DNA from: Halothece sp. PCC 7418
Lineage (GTDB): Bacteria > Cyanobacteriota > Cyanobacteriia > Cyanobacteriales > Rubidibacteraceae
Assembly (NCBI RefSeq): GCF_000317635.1
Contig: NC_019779.1
Span: 2,976,001 to 3,040,000, forward strand
Direction: 5' to 3'
Length of the DNA: 64,000 bases
The notes beneath the pieces were generated by a model that did not search any database, was not told where the DNA came from, and saw nothing but the letters and a program-made list of their open reading frames with translations. A program made the translations under genes and the position numbers. Shown here in pieces: positions 63,839 through 64,000 of this stretch (its first letter is position 1; each line of letters begins with the position of its first letter).

Positions 63839-64000
63839 ATGCTCAATCCCCGCCGAAACAATCTCGCCCTTTATCGAAAATGGTTGCTTCAATTGGTTCT
63901 TTTCTTGTTTGTGGCGCGGGTGATGATGATTCCCATCCAAATCGCGATCGCGCAATTCCAATCTCCCCAACCGCAAGCGATTTTCGTTCCTGGTGGCGGT
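63839..64000 (+). CDS. YdcF/DUF218-like membrane protein, N-terminal part (cut by window end)
   Basis: ATG 63839 opens a frame that runs to the last base (54 codons). The start is basic (LNPRRNNLALYRKWLL), a membrane span follows (LVLFLFVARVMMIPIQIAIA), then QAIFVPGGG. This is the beginning of the YdcF/ElyC (DUF218) domain, whose first strand is A-I-x-V-x-G-G-G. HIP1 lies in the codons before it. The call rests on the short fragment. Confidence 0.6.
   Translation, partial: MLNPRRNNLALYRKWLLQLVLFLFVARVMMIPIQIAIAQFQSPQPQAIFVPGGG

Overview
This window comes from a cyanobacterium. Evidence: many copies of the HIP1 octamer GCGATCGC (often extended to CGCGATCGCG), a high-light-inducible protein, Ycf33, a cyanobacterial-type Ndk, DUF29, Uma2 and DUF3747 proteins, and a PFE-CTERM protein. 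The flavour fits a unicellular, possibly halophilic chroococcalean of the Halothece/Dactylococcopsis type, but that genus guess is weak inference.

Layout. (1) 1-10.3 kb is ordinary chromosomal housekeeping: the end of a four-carbon acid sugar kinase-like gene, DUF4870, Uma2 and TM2 proteins, an Hli protein, an overlapping enolase-superfamily epimerase/DUF1611 pair (a likely D-glutamate or muropeptide pathway), ndk, a CocE-type hydrolase, a FemAB-like protein, Ycf33 and a PFE-CTERM surface protein. (2) 10.8-17.5 kb: clpB, a DUF3747/SLH envelope protein, a Wza-like polysaccharide export protein and a 5'-truncated ABC exporter. (3) 17.6-19.9 kb: a decayed tandem array of Uma2 and DUF29 genes. 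(4) About 20-64 kb: a very large exopolysaccharide locus, almost all on the plus strand, with about twenty glycosyltransferases, eight sulfotransferase genes of several families (one deleted internally, two frameshifted), four or five SAM-methyltransferase-like proteins, a pyruvyl transferase, a hexapeptide acyltransferase, a sugar epimerase and one Wzy-like polymerase. It is interrupted by toxin-antitoxin pairs (BrnTA, HicBA), an ISAs1 element nested in a palindromic repeat nested in a decayed nuclease gene, a group II intron fragment, and more Uma2/DUF29 debris. The last bases start a YdcF/DUF218-like gene.

How it works together (inference): the locus probably builds a heavily sulfated, pyruvylated and methylated extracellular polysaccharide. 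Glycosyltransferases would assemble a repeat unit, sulfotransferases and the other enzymes decorate it, the Wzy-like protein at 61.0 kb polymerises it, and the Wza-like protein at 14.8-16.3 kb could export it. No intact flippase and no Wzc-like co-polymerase is visible here, so they must lie elsewhere.

Two cross-window signals deserve attention. First, six frameshifts in four genes can each be repaired by adding one base to an A or T run; this is either a homopolymer sequencing artefact or slippage. Second, HIP1 is absent from about 19.9-33.3 kb and 43.9-50.1 kb, exactly where the AT-rich sulfotransferase blocks lie, which suggests those blocks were acquired by horizontal transfer.
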